From contig CM043870.1 in the NCBI GenBank assembly GCA_023846275.1, forward strand, positions 3,347,527-3,411,526: a stretch of DNA of 64,000 nucleotides, read 5' to 3'. The notes under the pieces are model-generated. The model was given only the letters and a program-made list of their open reading frames with translations. It made no database searches and was not told where the DNA came from. The translations under genes were made by a program, and so were the position numbers. This DNA comes from Vanilla planifolia. Lineage: Eukaryota; Streptophyta; Magnoliopsida; Asparagales; Orchidaceae. This document shows positions 51,296-63,100 of the stretch, piece after piece. The number at the start of each line of letters is the position of its first letter. Position 1 is the stretch's first letter.

Positions 51296-52514
51296 CCCGC
51301 CGGTCGAAGTTATTAATCCGAAATTCGGCCGACGCTTAATATATCATATTAATAATTAATATGGTTATTCTATTAATAATTCAACTAATCCATAATTAAC
51401 CCTTAATTCGTCTCCTTCCTTCGCCCGTCGTCCGCGAAACCCTAGCCGCCGCAATCGCCGACCAATACGATCCTTCCGTCGATTTCCGGCAACTGCGAAC
51501 AAGGAGAACATGTTCGTACTATCCTAACATTCCAATAATGCCGCTAATTTCCTAAGGTTTAAATCAAAATTTTCCGCCGAGCAATTTCGTCTAATCCACA
51601 TGTTTGACAATTCACGCAATTAAAGTTCCAGCATTATACAATCACCTTAACGTGAACGAAGTAACATATTCAAATCACAATTGCTTGGTAACATTTCCAA
51701 TTCGACGAACAAATTAATTTGTCCCGAAAAGAAAACCCTAACATGCTAATTCGATAATTTGCATAATCGATCCCAAAAATCACATCCGCATGCTCAGGTA
51801 ACAGTTTGCAAAATAATACATGTTTTAATTTGCTAAATATCTAATTTAAAATCTGAATTTCCTACCTCAAAGACGCCGGCGACGGTGAACCTCGTCCGCA
51901 GCTCGCCGCAGCTCCTCACCGAACGAACCCGGTATCAATCGACTCTCCTCGGTCCCGTGAATCTCCAGGCACAAAAAGCCCCTTGCCAGGCCGCCGGAAT
52001 CACTCGCCGTACGCCGGAAAACTTCCTCTCTATCGGTCGGTCGAACGAAACCCTAATCGATGTATTTCGCGAGGGTTTTATATTCCTGGCCGACACGGTG
52101 AAAACCCGTTACGCACCGTTGACACGCTATCGACACGGTAAGCACCCGATCAGCCGGTTCAATCCCAACCGTCGATCACGACCGTCCGATCCGCTTATCA
52201 GAACGCACGCGCAAACTCACTCGGCGAACCGCCTCCGCCTCCGCTGAACCGTTCCGGTCCGGTTCACGCGCGGTAAAAACCAATTTCCGGTTTAATTTAA
52301 ATGGATTTTCGAATTTCTAAAAATCCAATAAATATAATTAAACAGGGAAAATTACTTAAAATTTACCTCGGTGCTCCGGAAAATCCCCAGAAATTTCAGA
52401 AATTCCAATAGCCTCCAATTGAGCTCCTGGCTCATCCTACTGTAGATCTGAAATCATCCAAGCCAAAAATTAATTTATTAAAGATTAATATAAAAATTTT
52501 TACTGGGTATAACA

Positions 52515-52527
52515 ATCTCCCCACCTT
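52515..52527 (-). other. Polypurine tract (PPT)
   Basis: In element sense AAGGTGGGGAGAT lies directly before TGTTATACCC of the 3' LTR. It is the primer for plus-strand DNA synthesis. The gag-pol stop codon (52529-52531) ends one base before it. Confidence 0.93.
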
Positions 52528-52528
52528 A

Positions 52529-55500
52529 TCAGGAATTTCGCCCTCGAAATTCAGCAAGAAGTTCCGGCCACTTCTCCGCAACATCCTGCTCTAGCTCCCA
52601 GGTTGCCTCCCTTTCGTCATGTCTATTCCACAGAACCTTGACCATAGGAAACGACCTGTTCCTCAGCTGTCTGCTGCTCTCCTCGAGGATGCGAACTGGT
52701 AGTTCCACATAAGAAGAATCTGGTGTCACTTGCAAACCAGGAAGATCATCACTGATACAATGAGAAGGATCTGGCACATATCTCTTGAGATTCGAAACAT
52801 GAAACACATTGTGAATCCCAATCAGATGTTCAGGAAGTGCCAACCTGTAAGCCACTTCACCAATCCTCTCTAGAATAGGATAGGGTCCAATGTAACGAGG
52901 TCGAAGCTTAGAAGGCTTCCCGAACCGGAATAGACCTCGCATAGGACTGATCTTCAGGAATACCCTATCTCCCACAGAAAACTCAACAGCTCTGTGCTTA
53001 GGTTCATAATTTTTCATCTGGCGATCTTGCACAATACGTAATCTGTCTTGCAATAACTTGACTTCAGCTGTGGTCTCCTGCACAATCTGAGGTCCCCACA
53101 CTCTCCTGGAATCACCCTCCTCCCAACAAAGAGGGGATCTGCACCTACGCCCATACAATGCCTCGTAAGGTGCCATACCAATCGACGCCTGGAAGCTGTT
53201 ATTGTACACAAACTCTACCAAGGGTAACCGTCTGGCCCAATCTGTTGAGTAAGTTTGTACGCTCAAGCGTAGCAAATCCTCCAAGGTCCGAATAGTCTGC
53301 TCAGACTGTCCATCTGTCTGAGGATGATAAGCAGTACTGAACTTCAACTGTGTACCCATGGCAGTGTGTAAGCTCCTCCAAAACTGTGATGTGAACTTGG
53401 CGTCTCTGTCAGAAATAATATATCGGGGAATTCCATGCAATCTGACAATCTGCTGAATATATACCTCTGCCAATTGTGCCGCTGAATCCGTCTTCTTAAT
53501 TGATAAGAAATGGGCTGACTTGGTCAATCGATCCACGATGACCCAAATGGCGTCAAAACCTTGTCTGGTACGAGGAAGACCAGTCACAAAGTCCATAGTG
53601 ATGTCATCCCATTTCCACTCCGGAATCGGCAATCTCTGCAACAATCCTCCAGGTCTCTGGTGCTCGGCCTTAACTTGCTGACATGTAAGGCACTTCTTAA
53701 CAAAAGCAGCAACATCTGCCTTCAAACCTCTCCACCAGAAAACACTCCTCAAATTCCTATACATCTTGACTTCTCCAGGGTGCATAGCCAAAGTTCCATA
53801 ATGAGCCTCTCGAAGGATCCTCTCCCTGAACTCCTGATGTGATGGCACACACCAGCGACCCCTGAAAGTCAAAATGTCGTCTCTGAGAGCAAAGTCTCCT
53901 CCCAATCCCTGCGATGCCAACTCAAACTTCTCCTTCAGCTCTTCATCACAAAGCTGAAGATCACGCATCTCAGATAACCAGTCAGCCCGAATAGTCAACG
54001 AACTGAGTCTGTGAGCCAGTTTCTGAACAGACAACTGTTCCTGACATCTCTCAACATCCCAATCCAAGTCTGCTATAGAGTCGCAAGCTATCACAGTATG
54101 CACAACTGCGTGTCTGCTCAAGGCATCAGCCACTGGATTAGCCTTCCCCTCGCAGTAGTTTATTGTCAGCTCGTAATCTTTTATCAGTTCCAACCACCTC
54201 CTCTGCCTCAAGTTCAGTTCCTTCTGAGTGAACAGATACTTAAGACTCTTGTGGTCGGAGAAGCAATCTACAGGAACTCCGTACAAATAATGTCTCCATA
54301 TCTTCAAGGCAAAAATGACAGCAGCTAACTCCAAATCATGAGTGGGATAATTCTTCTCATGATCCTTCAGTTGCCTCGAAGCATATGCTATAACTCTACT
54401 ATCCTGCATCAGTACGGCTCCCAAGCCTATATGTGAAGCATCAGTGTACATCTGATACGGCTTCTCCTGTGTAGGTAACATCAATACTGGAGCGGTGCTA
54501 AGCCTCTGCTTCAGCTCTAGGAAACTGTTCTCACAACTCTCTGACCACTCAAAAGATTTTCCCTTCCGGGTCCACTGTGTTAGTGGAGCGGCCAGTCTAG
54601 AAAAGTGAGGAACAAATTTCCTATAGTATCCAGCCAAACCAAGGAAACTCCGGATCTCAGTGACAGAAGATGGTCGTTTCCAATCAATAATAGCTCGTAT
54701 CTTGCTAGGATCAACAGCCACGCCTTCTGCACTGACAATGTGTCCCAAGAATGCTACTGAGTCCAGCCAAAAGGAACACTTGGAGAATTTTGCATACAGC
54801 TCATTCTCCCGCAACACTGTAAGCACAGTCCTCAACTGATCTGCATGAGTTTCCCTATCTCTGGAATAAATCAATATATCATCTATAAAGATGATCACAA
54901 ACCGATCCAGAAAGGCATGAAACACTCGATGCATCAGGTTCATAAATACTGCTGGAGCATTAGTCAAACCAAAAGGTAACACTGTGAACTCGTAATGCCC
55001 ATATCTAGTACGGAATGCTGTTTTGGGTACATCAGAATCTCTAATCTGGATCTGGTGATAACCCGAGCGTAAATCAATCTTGGAGAACACAGTTGCTCCC
55101 TGAAGCTGATCCAACAAATCATCGATGCGTGGTAAAGGGTATCGGTTACGATTAGTAACCTTATTCAATTCCCTATAATCTACACACAGCCTCATACTAC
55201 CATCTTTCTTCTTGACGAATAAGACAGGGGCACCCCAAGGTGAACAACTGGGGCGTATGAGTCCCTTGTCTAATAAGTCCTGTAACTGAGTCTTCAACTC
55301 TGCTAGCTCGACTGGAGCCATCCTGTAAGGAGCTCTAGCAATAGGAGCTACTCCTGCCTCCAAATCAATCGAAAACTCCACTTCCCTAGCTGGTGGAAGT
55401 CCAGGCAGCTCCTCTGGAAAAACCATAGGGAAGTCTCTCCCCACTGGAATATCTGACATAGGGGTAGTGGTGGCTTGGCTATCGGTCACATAGGCCAACC

Positions 55501-56935
55501 AACCAGTACAACCCTTACTTACTAACCTCTCCGCCTGAAGAACTGAGATCAGAGGAATCTGCCTGTTCAGACCAAAGTATATCACATCCCCCGAACCAGG
55601 CACTCTGATCCTGACCTTCTTCTCCCAACAATCCAGCACCACTGCATGGTAGCACAACCAATCCATTCCCAAAATGATGTCGAACTCTGCTAGTGGCACA
55701 CATATCAACTCTGTCAAGAACTCGTGTCCACTAATCAGAATAGATCCGTCAATCTTCTGAACAGTGGGAATCTCTTTCCCATCAGGAAGCCTAACCAATA
55801 AGGGTTCCTTCAAGTAACCCTTGGATCCTGATATCTGATTCCAGATCCTCTCAGCAACAAAAGAATGAGATGCACCAGTATCAAACAAAGTCATGCACTG
55901 CACGTTGCCAAAATAAAGCATACCTGTGATCACCTCTGGTGACTCTGAAGCCTGCTGCCGAGTCAGTGCAAACACTCTGGGCTGTCCCCCAGATAAACCA
56001 ACCGGTCCTGTGATCCTCTGTTTCTTCAACTCTGGGCAGTCGCACTTCTTGTGTCCGGGCTGTCGACAATGGTAGCAGATAATCCCCCCAGTCCGGGTAC
56101 CTGTCTGCTGCCCTGGTCTCTCAGAGATAGGTCGTGGCTGGACCACGCCCTCCTGAGTACCACGGTGATCTCTGTGTCTCTTGTCCTTTTTGTTTTGTTG
56201 GACATTTCTGAATTCCTTCCTCTTGTTGTGAGTCTCTCTCTGGGCCTCCATCCGGTTGTCAATAAGCTCAACGGATCTCGCAGCCTCCACCAAGTCACGA
56301 AACCTGGCAAACCGACTCACAACTAGCTGGCGCTGCAGCATAGGACGAAGTCCCTCCAGGAACATCTCACATCTGCGCTCCTCAGAAGGCACCAGCTCTG
56401 CGACGTACCTCGCCAGATAAGTGAACCTCGATAAGTAATCGTTCACTGACATCTGGCCCTGTCTGAGGTGTATAAGTTCCCTCCTGAACTGAGACATGGC
56501 AGAAGCCGGAATGTAGCACTCCCTGAATGCCTCAACAAAGTCTTCCCAAGCTATCTCGCTGTTCTGGGCCTCCCCAAACATGGCGCGCCGCTGGCCTCTC
56601 CACCAGGTAGCAGCCTCTCCCTCCAATACTAGAGCAGCAAGTACTACCCTCCTGCCGAACGGACATCCCAAGGCATCAAATAGCTCAAGCATATGAGCCA
56701 TCCAGTCATCTGCCACCGCTGGGTCAGCCGACCCACTGAAGCTCCGCGGACGCAACCGCATGAAGGCATCGATCCAACGATCCACGGCTGGCTCAACTGG
56801 CAATGCTGGGCTCGTCTCTGGGGTAAGAGTAGTAGATACAGGTCTGCCTCTAGCTGCTCCACGAGCAGAAAGTCTCCTGGTACCAGCCATACTGTCAAAA
56901 GCAACTAATCTGGCATTAGAGTCGTCATTTGGCAA
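52529..56935 (-). CDS. Intact gag-pol polyprotein of a Tekay-type chromovirus
   Basis: 1468 residues without interruption. Domains in order: retrotransposon gag (about 75-240, with [14 protein letters not shown] and [11 protein letters not shown]); CCHC zinc knuckle [15 protein letters not shown] (about 285-299); aspartic protease with [10 protein letters not shown] (about 350); reverse transcriptase with [20 protein letters not shown] and FIDDILIYS (about 680); and RNase H with [13 protein letters not shown] (about 827). The integrase follows, with an HHCC-type zinc region (about 1040-1085), [10 protein letters not shown], an ISDRDAKF catalytic Asp (about 1177) and [12 protein letters not shown]. 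The C-terminus holds [12 protein letters not shown] and a chromodomain-like [20 protein letters not shown] (about 1405-1460). All key catalytic motifs are present. The true start may be the second Met (residue 16, MAGTRR). It replicates by reverse transcription and integrates with a chromodomain that can bias targets to heterochromatin (family knowledge). Confidence 0.96.
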   Translation of the reverse strand: MPNDDSNARLVAFDSMAGTRRLSARGAARGRPVSTTLTPETSPALPVEPAVDRWIDAFMRLRPRSFSGSADPAVADDWMAHMLELFDALGCPFGRRVVLAALVLEGEAATWWRGQRRAMFGEAQNSEIAWEDFVEAFRECYIPASAMSQFRRELIHLRQGQMSVNDYLSRFTYLARYVAELVPSEERRCEMFLEGLRPMLQRQLVVSRFARFRDLVEAARSVELIDNRMEAQRETHNKRKEFRNVQQNKKDKRHRDHRGTQEGVVQPRPISERPGQQTGTRTGGIICYHCRQPGHKKCDCPELKKQRITGPVGLSGGQPRVFALTRQQASESPEVITGMLYFGNVQCMTLFDTGASHSFVAERIWNQISGSKGYLKEPLLVRLPDGKEIPTVQKIDGSILISGHEFLTELICVPLAEFDIILGMDWLCYHAVVLDCWEKKVRIRVPGSGDVIYFGLNRQIPLISVLQAERLVSKGCTGWLAYVTDSQATTTPMSDIPVGRDFPMVFPEELPGLPPAREVEFSIDLEAGVAPIARAPYRMAPVELAELKTQLQDLLDKGLIRPSCSPWGAPVLFVKKKDGSMRLCVDYRELNKVTNRNRYPLPRIDDLLDQLQGATVFSKIDLRSGYHQIQIRDSDVPKTAFRTRYGHYEFTVLPFGLTNAPAVFMNLMHRVFHAFLDRFVIIFIDDILIYSRDRETHADQLRTVLTVLRENELYAKFSKCSFWLDSVAFLGHIVSAEGVAVDPSKIRAIIDWKRPSSVTEIRSFLGLAGYYRKFVPHFSRLAAPLTQWTRKGKSFEWSESCENSFLELKQRLSTAPVLMLPTQEKPYQMYTDASHIGLGAVLMQDSRVIAYASRQLKDHEKNYPTHDLELAAVIFALKIWRHYLYGVPVDCFSDHKSLKYLFTQKELNLRQRRWLELIKDYELTINYCEGKANPVADALSRHAVVHTVIACDSIADLDWDVERCQEQLSVQKLAHRLSSLTIRADWLSEMRDLQLCDEELKEKFELASQGLGGDFALRDDILTFRGRWCVPSHQEFRERILREAHYGTLAMHPGEVKMYRNLRSVFWWRGLKADVAAFVKKCLTCQQVKAEHQRPGGLLQRLPIPEWKWDDITMDFVTGLPRTRQGFDAIWVIVDRLTKSAHFLSIKKTDSAAQLAEVYIQQIVRLHGIPRYIISDRDAKFTSQFWRSLHTAMGTQLKFSTAYHPQTDGQSEQTIRTLEDLLRLSVQTYSTDWARRLPLVEFVYNNSFQASIGMAPYEALYGRRCRSPLCWEEGDSRRVWGPQIVQETTAEVKLLQDRLRIVQDRQMKNYEPKHRAVEFSVGDRVFLKISPMRGLFRFGKPSKLRPRYIGPYPILERIGEVAYRLALPEHLIGIHNVFHVSNLKRYVPDPSHCISDDLPGLQVTPDSSYVELPVRILEESSRQLRNRSFPMVKVLWNRHDEREATWELEQDVAEKWPELLAEFRGRNS

Positions 56936-57031
56936 TTGGCATATGGACTATTATAGTAAACAAAAGAATCAACAGTTCTCCCCACCTTGGGTTGAACTCC
57001 TATAAATGTCTAGCCCCGCTATCCTCACCTA

Positions 57032-57045
57032 GGGCTCTGATACCA
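57032..57045 (-). other. Primer binding site complementary to initiator Met tRNA
   Basis: In element sense TGGTATCAGAGCCC lies four bases inside the 5' LTR end. TGGTATCAGAGC is the standard iMet-tRNA PBS of plant Ty3/gypsy and Copia elements. Confidence 0.95.
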
Positions 57046-57049
57046 CTCC

Positions 57050-60000
57050 TGTTACACCCCATTTTTCCTAGGCTGATTTTTGGCATTCATTTTTTTTTTT
57101 TTTTTTTTTTTTTTACATATAGACAGCTCAGATCGTCCCATACCAACCTGAGTAGCCTACGAAAACATAGGATATAACACATCATTAGACACCTACTTTC
57201 CTTTAACAATGTGGATCCCATCTCCCGGGTACACCGTCAAATCAGGTTCATGACTCCTGAATTAACAGATGGACTCGCGCAATGTTACTCCTACTAGACC
57301 CAATACTCCTAACCCATACGGTAGGAGAACCGATCTAATAGAAGTCTGAACCCCCACGGTTAAGTTCCATAGTCATGTAATGACCTCACCATCAAACAAA
57401 AAGATATATAACATCCTCAGATAAAATATGGCACTCCACACACCATACTCCAAGACAATAAGGTAAGACAGTAAATGGAAACTACATTACAAGAATAAGA
57501 TCCAAGTCCAACAAGTGCAATATTGTCCAACCAGATACATAAGTCAGAATCACCCTCACATAATACCTGACATATGAGAATAACAATCTCATTAAATACA
57601 TCCAACAGCAACAATCAACTAACCAGAATATCTCAGACAATCACAAATCAGATATCCTCCACAAGCCTGTTGACCACGATCCCACCTAATCTGGTAGCGT
57701 CAAGTCTGCCGAGCCACTGAAAATATATAATACAGGAATGAGCTACGCCCAGTAGGAAAGACAGCTAGTAAAACTCACATGCAAGAGAAGGATAATAGCA
57801 AAAATATAGGAATACAGCATAACAATGTAAGGTGGATAGGCACTCTCAGTCCCAGACTCCGACCAACCACAGTCACCCCTAGTCACACCAGAGTAGCTCT
57901 CCTCTGGGCTTCCAGGTAGCGTGCCAGTGGGAACGCCCATCTCGAAACACGCATGGCGCCTAAGCACCCGACACCGCAGCGTCTCTCGTCAATCAATCTC
58001 CTGGAGACTATAGACAGATCCAGTCACAAAATCTCTAGCCAACGTGAGACACCCCTGCCACCCTAAGGCGCGCAGGCCTACACACTTGGCTAGCCACTGC
58101 GAGACACCCCTGCCACCCTCAGGCGCGCAGGCCTACACACATGGACCAGGAGAGATTTACTCAGCCACCGTCCCAAAGAGTCCTCTACCAACAACTTCCA
58201 TAGAAGCTCACGCCCCTACAGTCATTGCCAATCTCTAACTCCAAGATCCGGCAACATGTGTCCAGGTACAACAAGGCGCATACCAGTCCACATGTATACT
58301 GTGGAAGCTAAGTCTGAACCGCACAGTTACCTACCACAACTACCCTAAAACATCATATAGGGTCTATAGTAGTCCGGTCCAGTATGCCAATCCATAAAAT
58401 ATGCCAACACTGAGTAAACTGACTCAATCCATGCCATTGCCATCCAAGCAATACAACTGTCAATTACTGACTGTTCTGGTAGCATCCATGTACCATACCT
58501 CTGTCTGACTGTTTCCAGCTGTACTGTTATCACTGATAACATTTTTCCCCACTTCAGGAAATTTTTCTTTACCCACGGATCTCCAAAATTTTCGAAATTT
58601 CTCATTTCCAAATTTCTGATTTTTCTTGAATTTTCCAAAGTATAAATAATCCCTAAAACTCAATTATCGAATTTTTCCTAAATTCGAAATATCAAATTTT
58701 GCATTTTATCCATTTTCCGAAATTCAGAATAATTACCGAATTTAAAATTCCGTTAATCCATTATACCGCGCCGCACTTCCGTGAACCCGGTTCTCGCCGC
58801 CGGTTCGGCCTTCGCGCTGAGCCGAGAACCGCTTCTCACTGAACCGCGCCGAATCCCCTGAACCGGATCTCGCCACCAGTTCGGGCCTTCGCGCTGAACC
58901 AAACCCCGCCGGTCGAAGTTATTAATCCGAAATTCGGCCGACGCTTAATATATCATATTAATAATTAATATGGTTATTCTCTTAATAATTCAACTAATCC
59001 ATAATTAACCCTTAATTCGTCTCCTTCCTTCGCCCGTCGTCCGCGAAACCCTAGCCGCCGCAATCGCCGACCAATACGATCCTTCCGTCGATTTCCGGCA
59101 ACTGCGAACAAGGAGAACATGTTCGTACTATCCTAACATTCCAATAATGCCGCTAATTTCCTAAGGTTTAAATCAAAATTTTCCGCCGAGCAATTTCGTC
59201 TAATCCACATGTTTGACAATTCACGCAATTAAAGTTCCAGCATTATACAATCACCTTAACGTGAACGAAGTAACATATTCAAATCACAATTACTTGGTAA
59301 CATTTCCAATTCGACGAACAAATTAATTTGTCCCGAAAAGAAAACCCTAACATGCTAATTCGATAATTTGCATAATCGATCCCAAAAATCACATCTGCAT
59401 GCTCAGGTAACAGTTTGCAAAATAATACATGTTTTAATTTGCTAAATATCTAATTTAAAATCTGAATTTCCTACCTCAAAGACGCCGGCGACGGTGAACC
59501 TCGTCCGCAGCTCGCCGCAGCTCCTCACCGAACGAACCCGGTATCAATCGACTCTCCTCGGTCCCGTGAATCTCCAGGCACAAAAAGCCCCTTGCCAGGC
59601 CGCCGGAATCACTCGTCGTACGCCGGAAAACTTCCTCTCTATCGGTCGGTCGAACGAAATCCTAATCGATGTATTTCGCGAGGGCTTTATATTCCTGGCC
59701 GACACGGTGAAAACCCGTTACGCACCGTTGACACGCTATCGACACGGTAAGCATCCGATCAGCCGGTTCAATCCCAACCGTCGATCACGACCGTCCGATC
59801 CGCTTATCAGAACGCACGCGCAAACTCACTCGGCGAACCGCCTCCGCCTCCGCTGAACCGTTCCGGTCCGGTTCACGCGCGGTAAAAACCAATTTCCAGT
59901 TTAATTTAAATGGATTTTCGAATTTCTAAAAATCCAATAAATATAATTAAACAGGGAAAATTACTTAAAATTTCCCTCGGTGCTCCGGAAAATCCCCAGA

Positions 60001-60123
60001 AATTTCAGAAATTCCAATAGCCTCCAATTGAGCTCCTGGCTCATCCTACTGTAGATCTGAAATCATCCAAGCCAAAAATTAATTTATTAAAGATTAACAT
60101 AAAAATTTTTACTGGGTATAACA
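57050..60123 (-). repeat. 5' LTR of the chromovirus (3074 bp, right copy)
   Basis: On the plus strand it starts TGTTACACCCC and ends ACTGGGTATAACA. It is collinear with the left LTR at an offset of 7609 bases after the T tract. The only length difference is 25 against 18 T, which accounts exactly for 3074 against 3067 bp. This LTR should drive transcription towards lower coordinates. Confidence 0.96.
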
Positions 60124-60128
60124 CTATT
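60124..60128. repeat. Target-site duplication, right copy (CTATT)
   Basis: CTATT follows the right LTR directly and matches 49443-49447. Confidence 0.95.
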
Positions 60129-63100
60129 ATTACCTTAAAACTTGGGAAAAGTTTTTAGCAAAGGAATCATAGAGACTCCATAAATGTAGTGTGTCGAGGT
60201 TATGATATGACATGTAAGCTCTTATCATACAATATGATAAGCTTAGGGAGATACAAAGCAAGCTTTTCAAGAGAATCATTCAGCAAAAATATGTTATTTG
60301 TATTGCACAATTAGTTCAACATGACTAAATCAAGTTTTTTTTTTGAAAAATAGTATAATATGCAAAAAGCATTTCGTACGATATGATATACTCAATGGTA
60401 AGTAATGTGAAGAAAAATTGAACAGCATGATTATAAAATATGATTAGTGGAAAATAATGGCCAAACCTCATCACACTGTACGATACTAACATTGTACAAT
60501 ACTATTTACTTAATAAGAAATTGTCTGAAAGTGGGATTAGATGGTTTAAAAGAATGTGATTTGTTTCAATCATATGGTATGATTTTGGGAATGTATGATA
60601 AATAACACTATAATAAAAGAACTAATAAAGTAAATCTTAAAAAAATGCAATAACAATAAAGAGAATAATGAAATAATATATGATTAATAAAAATGCAACT
60701 AATTTATAATACAAGAATAAAAAAAAAGAAAATATTAGAATGAAATCAAATCCCTAAGATTTCAAGTAGAAAAATCTGAAATTAATAAAGTAGTATTAAG
60801 ACATACATTTTGTATGATATCATAATTATGTGACATAAAAAATGATAAGATATAATATATTTTTATATATGCAAAATTGTTATATATATATATATATATA
60901 AGATGAAAACATGAAAATAAAAACATGAAAAATAATAAGGGAATAGAATATATGAAAGTAAGGTAATTAAGCCATAAGATAGAAGAAAAGAATAAAAAAA
61001 TAAAACTTTGATTTTCTTGAATGCGTTATCCCATGATAGAAAGAAAAAAAATAATAACAGTCTGAGTCATGAAGAAAAAGAAATAAAAAGAATATGACAT
61101 TAATAGTAAATTGAGCTATGAAAACAAATATGACACTATTAGTAAACTGGATAATGAAAAGAAAAGAAATATGACTCCATAATAGAATGTAATGCATGAT
61201 ATGACACCAATAATATAATATACTGAAGCAAAAACTATGAGAAACTAAGAATGAGAAAAAACAAATCCTAATAAAAAGAAATTTAAAAATATGAAAAAAA
61301 AAATAGAGAGAGAGAAAACGTAAACATTATAAAAAATAAAGTAAAAACAAATATACACATATATATATATACATAAATGTATAAAGATATAATCTTATAT
61401 GAAAATATTTAATATTAAACTCTGGTTTAGCAAGGTATTAGTGACTTATGAATTTATATAAAAAAATATAATATATTATTGATGTCATGATATTAACTAA
61501 TTTTAGTTTATTTTATATTGATTATTTCTATTGACTTTATTTAAATATCATTTTATTTAAATTTAAATGTTGGGCAATCTATTCAATATTTTTTTTAGTT
61601 ATATGATATGGCATGCTACCAACACACAATGAAAGATAAATCAATATGACATTAGAGATTAGTAGGCACTCATTATGTGACTATAAGAGCTAAGTATATG
61701 TATAAGTTTATATATGAAAATATAAATATTAAAAAAAATAGGGATTAAAAGTAATATCAACATTCCTCATTTGAAAAAAATGTTGAATGTTCTCACACTT
61801 TTCTCTTAACTACTGTGATGATTGTAGAATTAGTAATTAATAAAAATGAGACATGACTATAACCTTGAGTGGTATTGATATCACGAGAAAGTGTTATTTA
61901 ACCTTGTTAAGTGATGATTCATAATAAGGTGAGACATAATTTTGAGTGATATTGATACTGCTATAAGGTGAGATAATAGCTTTGGGTAATAATAATCTCA
62001 TAAAAATATAAGTTATTCTTTTAAATAGTACTAATGTCGTAAAAAAGGATGATATGAATCTTGAGCGATAATAATATAATGGAAATACAAGATGAGTCTT
62101 AAATGATGATGATTCTAAGATAAGTTGTATATGATCTAAAATAGTGTTGATGCCATGTGAGATATGATATGCCTGAGTGATACTAGTTTCACGAAATGTG
62201 TTATAATATACGACGAAAACTAACGCAAAGAAAAAGTGTATGATGATATTGTTATTAAATACTATAAGAAATATAATGAAACACGACTATTTGTTATTAT
62301 TGTTATTAATGAATCTTTTTTTTATATATCATGTATCTTATTTAAATATCATAAGTTATATTATTATTAATGTACTAAGTCTTTTATGCTAAATTAGTAA
62401 GTACATCATGACCCACATAAAGAATAATTAAAGAAAGATTATGTTATAAGTAAGCATTTTAGCATTTATATTTATTTTGTTGTGAAAAAATAATATTATA
62501 ATAAAATAAAGCAAGATGTATAATAACAATATATGATCTGATAACTTATAACTTTTGCATATTATTATTCTTTTTTTATTTTTAGTTATTTTTTAAAGGA
62601 GTAGAATTTTATATTGTTACAGCATTAGAAATATATGAAATTAATTAAAATAACTTTTTGCAAATAAAATATTCATAATATATCCAATTTTTATGCTACT
62701 TAACAATGGTCACACTAATGCCCCATTTAGTGTTACTAAATAAGATCCTTCTCTTACATCAAATCAATCCACTTTCCTAAAAAGCATACCTTTTAGTTTT
62801 AGGAATGAGATTTTAAAACATTGAACTTACGAGACCTAAAAATACATTTATTGAAACAAAAAGTTCCCATAAATCTAATTATGAAGAATTTTTAATATAA
62901 ATAATTTGAGTTATGGCAAAATGACTTTGACAGAATTGAAATTATAAGTACATAAGTTTACTTAGTAAATGATGATGAACTTTTTCATAAAATTTAATTT
63001 ATATTTAGTATTTATAATCTATAACAATAAAATTTACATCAAAATTATTAACAATTTATTATTTATTGCTAAAATCATAAAAAAATTTTAATATTTGTTT

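Larger units (their letters stand above)
49448..52514 (-). repeat. 3' LTR of the chromovirus (3067 bp, left copy)
   Basis: On the plus strand it starts TGTTATACCCC and ends TACTGGGTATAACA. It contains an 18-T tract at 49488-49505 (25 T in the other LTR), a 55-bp tandem duplication (50426-50535) and a GC-rich part near 51160-51300. Open frames within it, such as 50134-50358 and 51885-52247, recur in the other LTR only because the two are copies. Confidence 0.96.
49448..60123 (-). mobile_element. Complete Tekay-type chromovirus LTR retrotransposon (10,676 bp)
   Basis: Two near-identical LTRs (49448-52514 and 57050-60123) flank an internal region with PBS, one intact gag-pol frame and PPT, all oriented on the minus strand. 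A 5-bp direct target-site duplication, CTATT, flanks it (49443-49447 and 60124-60128). The LTR ends are TGTTATACCC...GGGTATAACA in element sense, a 10-bp terminal inverted repeat in the left LTR. By my hand count the LTRs differ at about 21 positions plus one T-tract length change, roughly 0.7 percent, mostly transitions. The C-terminal chromodomain-like segment and the iMet PBS place it in the Tekay/Del group of Ty3/gypsy. It lies about 4.9 kb downstream of the FD-like gene, in opposite orientation. Confidence 0.97.

Noticed and set aside
51885-52247. A 120-codon ORF found again at 59494-59856 with near identity
   Set aside because: Its duplication is explained by the two LTRs. It has no known domain and is not needed by the element.
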